64,000 nucleotides of DNA from Vreelandella hamiltonii (GCF_014651775.1 NZ_BMXN01000007.1:1-64000), one strand, 5' to 3'; positions 53,223 to 62,330 are shown, counted from the stretch's first letter. Notes: generated from the sequence alone by a model not told the origin. Numbers and translations are program-made.

Positions 53223-55744
53223 GTAGCGTTAGTCAAAAAGCCGTTGAGCAGGACCCGAAGCAGCTCCACGAAGACCTGCACGATATCTGGGGCAACCCCA
53301 AGGGGTTGAAGGCACTGACCATCGTCAACCATACGACGCTGGGCCTGCGTTTCATGATCACCGGGATGGTGTTTTTCCTGATCGGCGGCATCCTGGCCAT
53401 GCTGGTGCGTACCCAGCTGGCCATGCCCGATCAGGATTTCATGTCGCCGGATATCTACAATCAGGTCACGACCATGCATGGCACGGTCATGATGTTCCTG
53501 TTCGCCATCCCCATGCTGGAGGGCTTGGCGATCTACATGATCCCCAAGATGATCGGCGCGCGAGACCTGGTATGCCCACGGCTGACCTCGCTGGGCTACT
53601 GGTGTTACCTGTTCGGCGGCATCATTCTGACCTCCAGCCTGATTCTGGAAATCGCTCCTTCCAGCGGCTGGTTCATGTATACCCCGCTCAGCAGCAGCGA
53701 GTTTTCCCCTGACCTCGGCCCTGATTTCTGGCTGTTGGGGATTACCTTCGTGGAAATCTCGGCGCTTTCTGCCGGGGTGGAAATCGTCGTCTCCATCTTG
53801 CGCACACGTACCCAGGGCATGGCGCTGCATAAAATGCCGCTGTTTGCCTGGTACATCCTCGCCATGGCGCTGATGATCGTGGTGGGCTTTCCGCCGCTGA
53901 TTCTGGCCAGTGTCATGCTGGAACTGGAGCGCGCCGTCGGCATGCCGTTTTTCGAGGTGGCCAGTGGTGGCGATCCGATTCTGTGGCAGCACTTGTTCTG
54001 GCTGTTCGGACATCCTGAGGTCTATATTATCTTCCTCCCGGCGGCGGGGATCATCTCGACCCTGATTCCAGTCTTCGCCGGCAGGCCCATCGTCGGCTAC
54101 GGCTGGGTGGTCTTTGCCATTATCGTCACGGGGTTCATCAGCTTCGGCCTGTGGGTTCACCACATGTTCACCGTGGGCATTCCCCAGCTGGCGCAAGCCT
54201 TCTTCTCGGCGGCCAGCATGCTGGTGGCAGTGCCCACGGCCATTCAGGTGTTCGTGTGGCTGGCCACGCTATGGCTGGGCAAGCCCAAAATGAAGCTGCC
54301 CATGCTGTGGGTGCTGGGCTTTCTGATCATCTTTGTCTGCGGTGGCTTGACTGGGGTCATGCTGGCGCTGGTGCCGTTCAACTGGCAGGTGCACGATACC
54401 CACTTCGTGGTGGCGCACATGCACTACGTGCTGGTGGGGGGCATGTTCTTCCCGCTGATTGCCGGGCTCTACTACTGGCTGCCGCTGTTTTCTGGGCGCA
54501 TGCCCTCTGAGAACCTGGGCCGCTGGGGTTTCTGGCTGACGTTCCTGGGCTTCAACGGCACTTTCCTGATCATGCACTGGACTGGGCTTCTGGGGATGCC
54601 GCGCCGGGTCTACACCTACGATACCGGCATGGGCTGGGATATCTACAACCTGCTTTCGTCGGTCAGCAGCTTCGTCATGTCTGCCGGTATTGCCATGGTG
54701 CTGCTGGATATTGCGCTGCACTTCCGCTTTGGCAAACCCGCCAAGCAGAACCCCTGGAACGCCGATACGCTGGAGTGGGCCAACACCATGCCGCCCAGTG
54801 CCTACAACTTCGTCAGCCTGCCCAAGATCGAAACCCGTCACCCCCTGTGGGATGACCCCAACCTGCCTGTCACCATGGCAGAAGGGAAGCACTCGCTGGC
54901 GGTGGCCACCCACGGGCGGCGTGAGATGTGGGGCACTGACCCTATCTCCGGCAAGGTGCGTGAAATCATTCACCTGCCGGGTAACTCCTGGTGGCCGCTG
55001 TTTGCTGCCATGGCGTTGGCGGTGGTGTGTATCAGCCTGCTGGTGCGGGTCTATGCGCTGGCCGGTGTCTTCGTGCTGATTGCCGGGGTGTTCCTGCTGC
55101 GCTGGTCCTGGGAGAACGGCGCGCATCCCAAGGCCTCGCCGGATGCCGATGTGTCACCCGGTGACCCGCCGCTGCACTCTCGCACCATGGATGGCCCGGG
55201 TGTGTGGGCCATGGGCACCTTCCTGATTGCCAACGGCTCGTTCTTCCTCTCGTACCTGTTTGGCTGGTTCTATCTGTGGACCGTCTCCCCGGAGTGGAGC
55301 ATGCCCGACACATCGCCACTGTCGTTGGTGGGGCTGGTGGTAGCGGCTCTGGCCATGACGGCGGGCTACATCGTGATGGTCAAAATGATTCGCGGGCTGC
55401 GCCGCCAGCAGGATGCCGGGCTTGCCAGCGGTTTCTATCTGGCCGGTGCGCTGGGAGCCGTTCAGGTGGCCGTGACCACCTGGGTGATGCTGGCCGCCGA
55501 TTTGGCTCCCACCGAGACCACCCACGATGCCGTGCTGCTGTTGGGCCTGATTTATGCCCTGTTCCACGGTGGACTGGCGGTCGTGCTGACGGTCATGCAG
55601 GCGCTGCGGGTGCGCTACGGCTACGTGGGTGCCCACGCGCCGTTCGAACCTGCCGTGGTGGTACAGCTGTGGCGCTACAACGCCGTGGTGTTCTGGATCC
55701 TGGTGGGCTCACTCGCTGTGTTGCCCCGCGTCATTGGAGGTTGA
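53219..55744 (+). CDS. Cytochrome c oxidase fused subunits I and III
   Basis: An 841 aa fusion. Residues about 1-560 are heme-copper oxidase subunit I: TTMHGTVMMFLFAIP (heme ligand His), W-L-F-G-H265-P-E-V-Y with the Tyr crosslink, HHMFTVG for CuB and HDTHFVVAHMHYVL for the heme ligands. The rest (about 600-841) is subunit III with several helices. Such fusions are known in caa3/SoxM-type oxidases. ATG 53219 overlaps the coxB stop. Heme A synthesis and Cox11 assembly genes are not in the window. Confidence 0.93.
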   Translation: MSSVSQKAVEQDPKQLHEDLHDIWGNPKGLKALTIVNHTTLGLRFMITGMVFFLIGGILAMLVRTQLAMPDQDFMSPDIYNQVTTMHGTVMMFLFAIPMLEGLAIYMIPKMIGARDLVCPRLTSLGYWCYLFGGIILTSSLILEIAPSSGWFMYTPLSSSEFSPDLGPDFWLLGITFVEISALSAGVEIVVSILRTRTQGMALHKMPLFAWYILAMALMIVVGFPPLILASVMLELERAVGMPFFEVASGGDPILWQHLFWLFGHPEVYIIFLPAAGIISTLIPVFAGRPIVGYGWVVFAIIVTGFISFGLWVHHMFTVGIPQLAQAFFSAASMLVAVPTAIQVFVWLATLWLGKPKMKLPMLWVLGFLIIFVCGGLTGVMLALVPFNWQVHDTHFVVAHMHYVLVGGMFFPLIAGLYYWLPLFSGRMPSENLGRWGFWLTFLGFNGTFLIMHWTGLLGMPRRVYTYDTGMGWDIYNLLSSVSSFVMSAGIAMVLLDIALHFRFGKPAKQNPWNADTLEWANTMPPSAYNFVSLPKIETRHPLWDDPNLPVTMAEGKHSLAVATHGRREMWGTDPISGKVREIIHLPGNSWWPLFAAMALAVVCISLLVRVYALAGVFVLIAGVFLLRWSWENGAHPKASPDADVSPGDPPLHSRTMDGPGVWAMGTFLIANGSFFLSYLFGWFYLWTVSPEWSMPDTSPLSLVGLVVAALAMTAGYIVMVKMIRGLRRQQDAGLASGFYLAGALGAVQVAVTTWVMLAADLAPTETTHDAVLLLGLIYALFHGGLAVVLTVMQALRVRYGYVGAHAPFEPAVVVQLWRYNAVVFWILVGSLAVLPRVIGG

Positions 55745-55748
55745 GGCC

Positions 55749-56105
55749 ATGTCACCTTTACTCGAGCGCTTGAGGTTGACGCATCCCATCCACTTCGTGG
55801 TGGGCCTGACCGTATGGTGCATCTGGTTCATCGCCGTTTATGGAGGCCACGCCGTGGCCTGCGAGGTGGCGGCCCCCGCCACGGAGCGTGGCGTGTTCAC
55901 GCTGCTCAATGGCTGGATGCTGCTGCTGAGTCTCGTCACGACCGCGCTGCTGACGGCGCTTACCTGGTGGTGCTGGCAAGCAGGTCAGCACCACCAGGGG
56001 CGTGCTCGGTTCAATGCCGTGGTCTCGGCGGGGCTGTATCTGTTCTCCGCGCTTAGCGTGGTGTTCGTGGCGCTGCCGATCATAGGCATTCCGCCTTGCG
56101 TGTAA
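55749..56105 (+). CDS. Small membrane protein of the oxidase cluster
   Basis: A 118 aa protein with three membrane helices (HFVVGLTVWCIWFIAVYGG, LLNGWMLLLSLVTTALLTAL, AGLYLFSALSVVFVALP). ATG 55749 lies four bases after the fused oxidase stop. A small hydrophobic gene at this place is usual in caa3 clusters, possibly an oxidase subunit or assembly protein. I cannot assign a name. Confidence 0.8.
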   Translation: MSPLLERLRLTHPIHFVVGLTVWCIWFIAVYGGHAVACEVAAPATERGVFTLLNGWMLLLSLVTTALLTALTWWCWQAGQHHQGRARFNAVVSAGLYLFSALSVVFVALPIIGIPPCV

Positions 56106-56106
56106 C

Positions 56107-58410
56107 GTGGCCTTGAGCGACGCATCGGCCACGCACGCGGCCCAACTCGACGGCCTGGAAGCACCGCTGTATACGCTGCACGGCATGTGGTGCACCAGCT
56201 GTGCGCTGGCGGTGGAAGGAGCGCTCAAACAGCAGCCGGGCGTGCTCGACGCCAGCGTTCACTACCCGACCGCCACCGTGTGGGTGAAGGGTGAGCCCGA
56301 TGCCACGGCGCTGGACGCACTGGCGCCCAACGTGGCGCGGCTGGGCTATCGGCTGGCGCCGTTGGAAGACCTGCAGGACGCCCATGCCCGGCTGGAGCAG
56401 GAAAGCCGTTACTTGACCCTGCGCTTGATCGTCGGCTCGGTTTTCGGCATGTGGACCATGCTGGCCTCGCTGCTGATCTACGCCGGGGCCATGCCCACGG
56501 CCGCGCTGGAGAGCGTGCTGGCCTGGGTGTCGGGTGCCTTTGCGATTCCCGTGGTGAGCTATGCCGGGCTGCCTTTCTACCGGGCGGGCTGGCGCACACT
56601 GCGGGCAAGGCGGCCCGGCATGGACGTGCTGGTGAGCCTGGGCGTCCTGGGCGCCGTGGTGGTATCGCTGGGCCTTTTGTGGCGTGGCTCGGTAGAGGTC
56701 TATTTCGATACGGCGGTGATGCTGATCGTCCTGCTATTGGTGGGGCGACTGGTCGAAACGCTGTGTCGTCAGCGGGGCTTGAAAGCCTTCGATGCGCTGG
56801 CGCTGCCCGATACGTCGGTGCAGGTGCTGCATCAAGGGCAGGTTCAGGAAACCGCCATCGAGGAGGTCACGCTGGGCCAGCGCATTGCCGTTGCCCCAGG
56901 CGACGTGGTGCCGCTGGATGGCACCCTGGAGACCGACGGCTGGCTGGACACCGCCACGCTGTCCGGTGAAAGCCAGCCGCGCTTCGTGGGTGCCGGGCAG
57001 CCAGTGTATGCAGGCTGTCGTTTTATGGGCCGCGGTGGGCAGGGCGGCTCGCTGGAACTGACCGTGACCGCCACGGCGGGCCAGCGGCGAATGGACAAAC
57101 TGTGTGACCAGATGCGTCGCTTTCAAACGCAAAAAGGCGAGCTGCACACCCTGGCCGAACGGTTTGCCGCCTGGCTGAGCCCCGCCGCGCTGGTGTTGGC
57201 GGCAGTGACTCTGCCCATTGCCTGGCTGATGGGCGTGGGGTGGGACGAGGCGAGCGTGCGCGCGCTCTCGGTGCTGGTGGTGGCCTGCCCCTGCGCCGTG
57301 GGTCTGGCTGTGCCGCTGGCAAGCCTGGCGGGCAGCAGCCAGGCCACCCAGCAGGGTATTGCGCTGCGCGACCCCGCCGCGCTGGAAGTGTTGGCCAAGG
57401 TGCGCTCGGTGGCGTTCGACAAGACCGGTACTTTGACCCAGGGGCAGCATCGCGTGCTGCACGCGATGCTGCGCGAGGGGGCTGACGACGCAGGGTTTCG
57501 CCTACAGTTGGCCGTGGCAGTCAGGCAGAGTGAACACCCGCTGGCGAACGGACTGCGCCACTGGGCAAGCGGCACCTCGCGGGATCAGGTGGAGGTTCAT
57601 GAAACGCCGGGGGCCGGGCAAACCATCACATTCGCCGATGGCCACACCTGGTGGCTGGGCAGTAACGCGTGGCTGGCCCAGCAGGGCAAGGAGATCCCCG
57701 CCGATGCAAAGCACCCGGCATATGGCTTTGCATCCGAGGTGCTGGTGGCGGATGAGCAAGGATGGCTGGCCACCCTGTACCTGGCCGACCAGCCCGTGCC
57801 GGATGCCCAGGCCACGCTTGCCCAGCTGCAGAGCGCCGGTTACGTGCTGGCGCTGATCAGCGGAGATCGCCAGGGCCCGGTGCAGTGGCTGGGCCAGCGT
57901 GTTGGTCTATCGCGGGAAGCTTGCTATGCCCAGCGCTCCCCGGAGGCCAAGGCACGCCTGCTGGAGGCGCTGCCATCACCCACGCTGTACGTGGGAGATG
58001 GGGTCAACGACACGCTGAGCCTGGCAGCAGCAGCGGTGGGCGTGGCCCCGCTGCACGCCAGCGACGCTGCCCGGGAAGGGGCCGCTGCGCAACTGCTGTA
58101 TCCTGGTATTGCGGGGGTCGCCAGGCTGTTGAGCGTTGCCCAGCGAACGCGTCGCATCATGGTCCAAAACCTGCTGTTATCGGCGCTCTATAACACTCTG
58201 GCGCTGGGGTTGGTGGTCACCATGGCCATTCCCCCGCTGGTCGCCGTGCTGGCCATGGCCGCCAGTTCCCTCAGCGTCACACTCAACGCCGCGAGGCTGA
58301 CCTGGGCCGAGCCCGATGCGCTTGGGCCTACTCACGGTAGCCCAACGCCTCACCCAGCCGCTGAGCATGTTGCGCCACCCAGCGCGGATCGATCGCGCCC
58401 CACTGCTTGA
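56107..58410 (+). CDS. Copper-translocating P-type ATPase
   Basis: A 767 aa heavy-metal P-type ATPase. One N-terminal metal-binding domain has GMWCTSC (26-32); membrane helix 6 carries C394-P-C396; the phosphorylated D438 is in DKTGTLTQ; SEHPLANGL and GDGVND (630-635) follow. Starting just after the oxidase genes, it probably supplies copper to the oxidase (CtpA/CcoI role) rather than detoxifying. The start is GTG 56107 without a clear binding site. The last 28 residues are Pro-rich and overlap the opposite HTH gene. Confidence 0.92.
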   Translation: MALSDASATHAAQLDGLEAPLYTLHGMWCTSCALAVEGALKQQPGVLDASVHYPTATVWVKGEPDATALDALAPNVARLGYRLAPLEDLQDAHARLEQESRYLTLRLIVGSVFGMWTMLASLLIYAGAMPTAALESVLAWVSGAFAIPVVSYAGLPFYRAGWRTLRARRPGMDVLVSLGVLGAVVVSLGLLWRGSVEVYFDTAVMLIVLLLVGRLVETLCRQRGLKAFDALALPDTSVQVLHQGQVQETAIEEVTLGQRIAVAPGDVVPLDGTLETDGWLDTATLSGESQPRFVGAGQPVYAGCRFMGRGGQGGSLELTVTATAGQRRMDKLCDQMRRFQTQKGELHTLAERFAAWLSPAALVLAAVTLPIAWLMGVGWDEASVRALSVLVVACPCAVGLAVPLASLAGSSQATQQGIALRDPAALEVLAKVRSVAFDKTGTLTQGQHRVLHAMLREGADDAGFRLQLAVAVRQSEHPLANGLRHWASGTSRDQVEVHETPGAGQTITFADGHTWWLGSNAWLAQQGKEIPADAKHPAYGFASEVLVADEQGWLATLYLADQPVPDAQATLAQLQSAGYVLALISGDRQGPVQWLGQRVGLSREACYAQRSPEAKARLLEALPSPTLYVGDGVNDTLSLAAAAVGVAPLHASDAAREGAAAQLLYPGIAGVARLLSVAQRTRRIMVQNLLLSALYNTLALGLVVTMAIPPLVAVLAMAASSLSVTLNAARLTWAEPDALGPTHGSPTPHPAAEHVAPPSADRSRPTA

Positions 58411-58624
58411 TGACGTAGTGGCCGATGTTATGGCGCTCGCCGTCGCCTTTTTCGAACACGCACTCGATGTCCAGTTCGCTCAGCGAGGCGATGGTATCCT
58501 GAGCCGTGCGCCTGGGCATGCCGGTGGCTTCCATCAGCGCAGGCACGCTGGAAATGCCTTGTTCGATCAAGTGGGCCACGTATAGGCGGCGGTAAAAGCT
58601 GGATTTTGTTTTACTGAGCGACAT
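58328..58624 (-). CDS. Small helix-turn-helix protein
   Basis: A 98 aa protein starting SLSKTKSSFYRRLYVAHLIEQG with a helix-turn-helix VPALMEATGMPRRTAQDTIASL and a short winged end. It resembles small winged-helix proteins found near PA0069-type radical SAM genes in pseudomonads, and the radical SAM gene lies upstream here (38 bp, same strand). It shares 83 bp with the convergent ATPase gene. Probably DNA-binding; target unknown. Confidence 0.8.
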   Translation of the reverse strand: MSLSKTKSSFYRRLYVAHLIEQGISSVPALMEATGMPRRTAQDTIASLSELDIECVFEKGDGERHNIGHYVIKQWGAIDPRWVAQHAQRLGEALGYRE

Positions 58625-58662
58625 AGCGAGGGCGTCTTCTTGGTGATGTGTACTCCAGCAGT

Positions 58663-59742
58663 CTAATCAAATAAGTCCCCCTGTGCCCGCGGTGGTCGAA
58701 AGTCGCGGGTGTTCAAGCCCTGCTCGGTGCGCGATTGCATGTTCCATTGACGGCTGGCGCGCTGGAAACGCTGGGCGATCAGGTCGGCAAAGACCCCTTC
58801 CCCACGAAAGCGCTTACCAAACCGTGCATCGTAGTTCTGGCCGCCTCGACACTGGCGCATCAAGCTCATGACCTTGGCGGCACGTTCCGGGTAATGGGCG
58901 TTCAGCCAGGCTTCGAACAGAGGGGCGACTTCATGGGGCAGTCGCAGCAGCATCCAGGTCGCGGTACGCGCCCCCGCCCGGCTGGCCGCTTCGAGGATGC
59001 GCTCGATTTCATGGTCGGTGAGTCCCGGGATGATCGGTGACACCAGCGTGCCTACCGGTATGCCTGCCGTGTTCAGCTCGCGAATGGCTCTCAAACGTGC
59101 CTGGGGCGATGCCGCCCGAGGCTCCAGCGTGCGCTTGAGGTTGGCGTCCAGGCTGGTCAGGCTGACGAATACCCGCACCAAACGGTGCTCCGCCATTTCC
59201 GCCAACAGGTCCAGGTCGCGAAGAACCAGTGTGCTCTTGGTCACCAGGGTGACCGGGTGGCGACAGGCCAGCAGCAGCTCCAGCAGGCGCCGGGTCGTCT
59301 GGTAAGTGGCTTCCAGCGGCTGGTAGCAGTCGGTGTTGCCAGACAGGTTGATAGGGCGGCAGACATACTGCGGATGGCAAAGCTCCTGTTTTAGGTGCTC
59401 GACCAGGCCGCTGCGGGCGATCAGTCGGGTTTCAAAATCGAGCCCCGGCGACAGGTCCCAATAGGCGTGGGAAGGGCGGGCATAGCAATACACGCAGCCA
59501 TGTTCGCAGCCACGATAAGGGTTCAGGGAGCGGTCAAAGGGCAGATCGGGTGAGCGGTTCCAGGAAAGCGCGCTTTTGCTGGGCTCTTCGCGCACTTCGG
59601 TAGCCAGCGATGGGCGAGCTTCCTCTTGCCACCAGCCATCGTCCTCCATGACGCTGCGGGTCGGTGAAAAACGGTTATGGGGGTCGTACGTGGCACCGCG
59701 ACCTTTATGCACGGCGGATAGAGGAAGGTTATGGGGCGTCAT
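58663..59742 (-). CDS. PA0069 family radical SAM protein
   Basis: A 359 aa radical SAM enzyme. The cluster-binding motif is C-x3-C-x2-C in GCEHGCVYCYARPSHAYW near residues 78-95, preceded by LNPYRGC; GVVDP-like strands and VTLVTKSTLVLRDLDLL belong to the barrel. The family is related to spore photoproduct lyase and is often called PA0069 family; no reaction is known. It precedes the small HTH gene by 38 bp, so both likely form one unit. Confidence 0.9.
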   Translation of the reverse strand: MTPHNLPLSAVHKGRGATYDPHNRFSPTRSVMEDDGWWQEEARPSLATEVREEPSKSALSWNRSPDLPFDRSLNPYRGCEHGCVYCYARPSHAYWDLSPGLDFETRLIARSGLVEHLKQELCHPQYVCRPINLSGNTDCYQPLEATYQTTRRLLELLLACRHPVTLVTKSTLVLRDLDLLAEMAEHRLVRVFVSLTSLDANLKRTLEPRAASPQARLRAIRELNTAGIPVGTLVSPIIPGLTDHEIERILEAASRAGARTATWMLLRLPHEVAPLFEAWLNAHYPERAAKVMSLMRQCRGGQNYDARFGKRFRGEGVFADLIAQRFQRASRQWNMQSRTEQGLNTRDFRPPRAQGDLFD

Positions 59743-59842
59743 CGGGAGCCTCGCGCTGAGCTACCTGAGGTATGTGTATCCATACAGTATAGGGTGTTTG
59801 TCATGCTCTGCAAGCAAGGGACATCGGTGCGCCATCAACTGT

Positions 59843-60046
59843 TTGCGCACCGCAGGCAATCTCGGTTTCGATACCTGGGTCGTGAGCGACGCGACGTTTA
59901 CGTTTGCCAAGTGCGATTATGCGGGCACGGAGCGTACTGCCAATGAGGTGCACGCCATGTCGCTGGCCAATCTGGCGGGGGAGTATGCGCAGATCGTGGA
60001 TACGCAAGGAGCGCTGGCGCGGTTTACCACTCGCCGCGGCGAATGA
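59843..60046 (+). pseudogene. C-terminal remnant of an isochorismatase-type cysteine hydrolase
   Basis: About 66 codons read GHRCAINCLRTAGNLGFDT, WVVSDATFTF and EVHAMSLANLAGEYAQIVDT, the C-terminal third of the isochorismatase-like hydrolase family including the catalytic cysteine region (usually N-H-C-V-x-T-T-x-R). The first two thirds, with the Asp and Lys of the triad, are missing, and no start codon with a binding site precedes it. Its end overlaps the convergent GGCT gene by 23 bp. It appears to be a decaying gene fragment. Confidence 0.65.
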
Positions 60047-60404
60047 GCGATGCTTCCTCGACGGCGGGGTTGTAGAGGTAGCACCAGGCATCGCCATGAG
60101 AGGTCGCCAGCACCGTCCGGTCGTACATCCCCTCTGTCGGAGAGTGGTGCAGGTAATCTTCCAGCTCATCGAGCCGGGCTAGCCGCTCGACATCAATGGC
60201 ATACACTTCCACCAAAACGCCTGTGGAGGGCATGAGCTTGGCGCCGGGGTAGGGGCCCAGGTCGTAAAGCGTAATCGACGTTAAGCAGTCCTGGCCCAGC
60301 ATGTCTGCGCCGCCCAGCCAATGATGATTGCGATGACCGTGCTTTAACGTGCCGTATACCGCCACGCGGGAGCAGCGTTGGATTGCCTGTTGTAGATGCT
60401 GCAT
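60024..60404 (-). CDS. Gamma-glutamylcyclotransferase family protein
   Basis: A 126 aa AIG2/GGCT-like protein. VAVYGTLKHGHRNHHWL carries the substrate-binding Y-G-S/T-L loop; the general-base glutamate is in LARLDELEDYL. Family members act on gamma-glutamyl amines or related compounds. ATG 60404 follows AAGGTGTG; the GTG at 60413 lies too close to it. It lies 89 bp downstream of pgi on the same strand with a hairpin between. Substrate unknown. Confidence 0.88.
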   Translation of the reverse strand: MQHLQQAIQRCSRVAVYGTLKHGHRNHHWLGGADMLGQDCLTSITLYDLGPYPGAKLMPSTGVLVEVYAIDVERLARLDELEDYLHHSPTEGMYDRTVLATSHGDAWCYLYNPAVEEASLIRRGEW

Positions 60405-60443
60405 GACGTTCACACCTTGTAAAACATGAGACGAGCCATTGCG

Positions 60444-60474
60444 AAAGCGCCTGGGCAGGTTGCCGAGGCGCTTT
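60444..60474 (-). terminator. Hairpin after pgi
   Basis: Imperfect 14-bp stem 60444-60457 with 60461-60474 (AAGCGCCTGGGCA against TGCCGAGGCGCTT, one mismatch) and a GGT loop. It lies between the pgi stop and the GGCT start and lacks a T-run, so termination is partial at best. Confidence 0.4.
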
Positions 60475-60492
60475 GCTTACTGAGCCATAAGC

Positions 60493-62151
60493 CTACCGCT
60501 TCTTGCGAGCGGGCTTTTTGTCTCCGGCTTCGGGGTCTGTGCGGTGTGAGGTGCCCGGGAAGTGGGCTCGGACGAGTTCCAGCAGGCCCTGGGTGGAGGC
60601 GTCGAAGTCGGCGGCGTTGGCGTCGATGCGCTCGCTGATCTCACCGGCAATGCGTTTGCCGAGCTGCACGCCCCACTGGTCGAAGGAGTTGATATTCCAG
60701 ATCACGCCCTGAACGAACACCTTGTGCTCATACAGCGCAATCAGCGCGCCGAGGTTCTTCGGAGTCAGCTCGTCCAGCAGCAGCGTGCTGGAAGGGCGGT
60801 TGCCGGGGCAGCTGTACGGGTCCAGTTGGCTCAGTTCTTTGCTGTCGCCCTGGCTGCCTTCCATGAAGGCGTTGGCCTGGGCCAGCATGTTGGTGAGCAG
60901 GGCAAAGTGGTGGTCTTCCACGCCCGGCTCCGGCTTGAGCGAAGCGATGAAGTCGATGGGCACGTAGCGGGTGCCCTGGTGCAGCAGCTGGAAGAACGCG
61001 TGCTGGCCGTTGGAGCCGGTTTGCCCCCACACGATGGGGCCTGTCTTGTAATTCACCGGGTGGCCGAAAATATCCACCGACTTGCCGTTGGACTCCATGT
61101 CCAGCTGCTGCAGGAAAGAGGGCAGCTGGTTCAGCGCCTGGTCGTAGGGCACGATGGCCTGGGTTTCGGCGCCAATGAAGTTGATATACCAAATGCCGAT
61201 CAGCGCCATCAATACGGGCATGTTCTGGGCGAACGGCGCTTCGATGAAGTGGCGGTCCATCTCGTGGGCGCCTTCCAGCAGCTCGATAAAGCCTTCGAAG
61301 CCAATCGAGAGCGCAATGGGCAGGCCAATGGAAGACCACATGGAGTAGCGCCCGCCCACCCAGGCCCAGAATTCGAACACGTTCTCTTCACGAATGCCGA
61401 ACTCCATGGCCGCTTTGCGGTTGGTGGAGGCGGCAATGAAGTGCGCCCCCACGTCGGCGTCTTCCCCGGCGTTCTCCAGGAACCAGCGCCGCGCAGTCTT
61501 GGCGTTGAGCAGGGTCTCCTGAGTGGAGAAGGTCTTGGTAGAAACGATGAACAGCGTGGTGGCGGGGTCGAGCCGTGAGAGCACCTTCTGAATGTGAGTG
61601 CCGTCCACGTTGGACACGAAGTGGAAGTGCAGCTCCGGATGCCGGTATTTCAGCAGCGCCCGCACCGCCATGTTGGGGCCCAGGTCCGAGCCGCCAATGC
61701 CGATATTGACCACGTCCTTGATACGCTGGCCGTTATAGCCTTTCCACTCGCCGTTACGCACTGCCTCGGAGAACACCTTGATCTGCTCGCGGGTGCGGGT
61801 GATTTCGGGCATCACGTCTTCGCCGTCCACGTAGACCGGCTCGTCGCCCAAATGGCGTAGCGCGGTGTGCAGTACCGGGCGGTTTTCGGTGACGTTGATG
61901 ATGTCGCCGGAGAACATCTGAGCGCGGCGCTGTACCAGGGCCGAGTGGTCGGCCAGTTCGATCAGCTTGGCCAGTACCGCATCAGACACCTGGTGCTTGG
62001 AGTAGTCCAGAAAAAGGCCTCCGACACGCAGGCTCATTTTTTCGAAGCGCTTAGGGTCGTGGGAAAAATAGTCGCGAATGCGATCGTTGGCGGTTTGATC
62101 GCGCAGGCGCTCCAGGGCCTGCCAAGTAACGCTGCGGGTGAGTTGAAACAT
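60493..62151 (-). CDS. pgi: Glucose-6-phosphate isomerase
   Basis: A 552 aa Pgi, interconverting glucose-6-phosphate and fructose-6-phosphate; length equals E. coli Pgi (549). Signatures IGIGGSDLGPNMAV and FIVSTKTFSTQETL (phosphate site), the catalytic glutamate region VWGQTGSNGQHAFFQLLHQG and the lysine in FDQWGVQLGK are all present. A basic tail (KKPARKKR) is an extension. The upstream region contains a HexR-type palindrome, so it is probably controlled with Entner-Doudoroff genes. AGGACC precedes the ATG. Confidence 0.97.
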   Translation of the reverse strand: MFQLTRSVTWQALERLRDQTANDRIRDYFSHDPKRFEKMSLRVGGLFLDYSKHQVSDAVLAKLIELADHSALVQRRAQMFSGDIINVTENRPVLHTALRHLGDEPVYVDGEDVMPEITRTREQIKVFSEAVRNGEWKGYNGQRIKDVVNIGIGGSDLGPNMAVRALLKYRHPELHFHFVSNVDGTHIQKVLSRLDPATTLFIVSTKTFSTQETLLNAKTARRWFLENAGEDADVGAHFIAASTNRKAAMEFGIREENVFEFWAWVGGRYSMWSSIGLPIALSIGFEGFIELLEGAHEMDRHFIEAPFAQNMPVLMALIGIWYINFIGAETQAIVPYDQALNQLPSFLQQLDMESNGKSVDIFGHPVNYKTGPIVWGQTGSNGQHAFFQLLHQGTRYVPIDFIASLKPEPGVEDHHFALLTNMLAQANAFMEGSQGDSKELSQLDPYSCPGNRPSSTLLLDELTPKNLGALIALYEHKVFVQGVIWNINSFDQWGVQLGKRIAGEISERIDANAADFDASTQGLLELVRAHFPGTSHRTDPEAGDKKPARKKR

Positions 62152-62225
62152 AACGGGCGGTCCTATTTGTTTTTACATCGTTGTTCCGAATCAGAGGGCG
62201 TGCCTCCAATCGTGATTCTTGTTTA

Positions 62226-62240
62226 TGTAAAAATACTACA
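62226..62240 (-). promoter_or_regulatory. HexR-type operator upstream of pgi
   Basis: TGTAAAAATACTACA (15 bases) matches the published HexR consensus TGTARTWWWAYTACA at 14 of 15 positions and is flanked by A and T, giving the palindrome ATGTA...TACAT. It lies about 75 bp before the pgi start. HexR controls central carbon genes, including pgi and zwf in some gammaproteobacteria, so KDPG-controlled expression is plausible. Confidence 0.7.
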
Positions 62241-62330
62241 TATTGAGCGACATGAAAGCGCTGTACGGCTTGAATCGCTTGAAAATGAGTAATAAAACGA
62301 GAGTTTGGGCCAGCTGAAGGACTTGGCTAC

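Noticed and set aside
59765..59786. LexA-box-like sequence in the gap left of the isochorismatase remnant
   Set aside because: About 14 of 20 positions fit, but the downstream gene is only a fragment and no SOS gene is near; probably chance.
59810..59821. Third copy of the small-RNA seed on the minus strand (reverse complement of TCCCTTGCTTGC)
   Set aside because: No terminator hairpin or T-run follows it and the match is shorter than that shared by candidates A and B.
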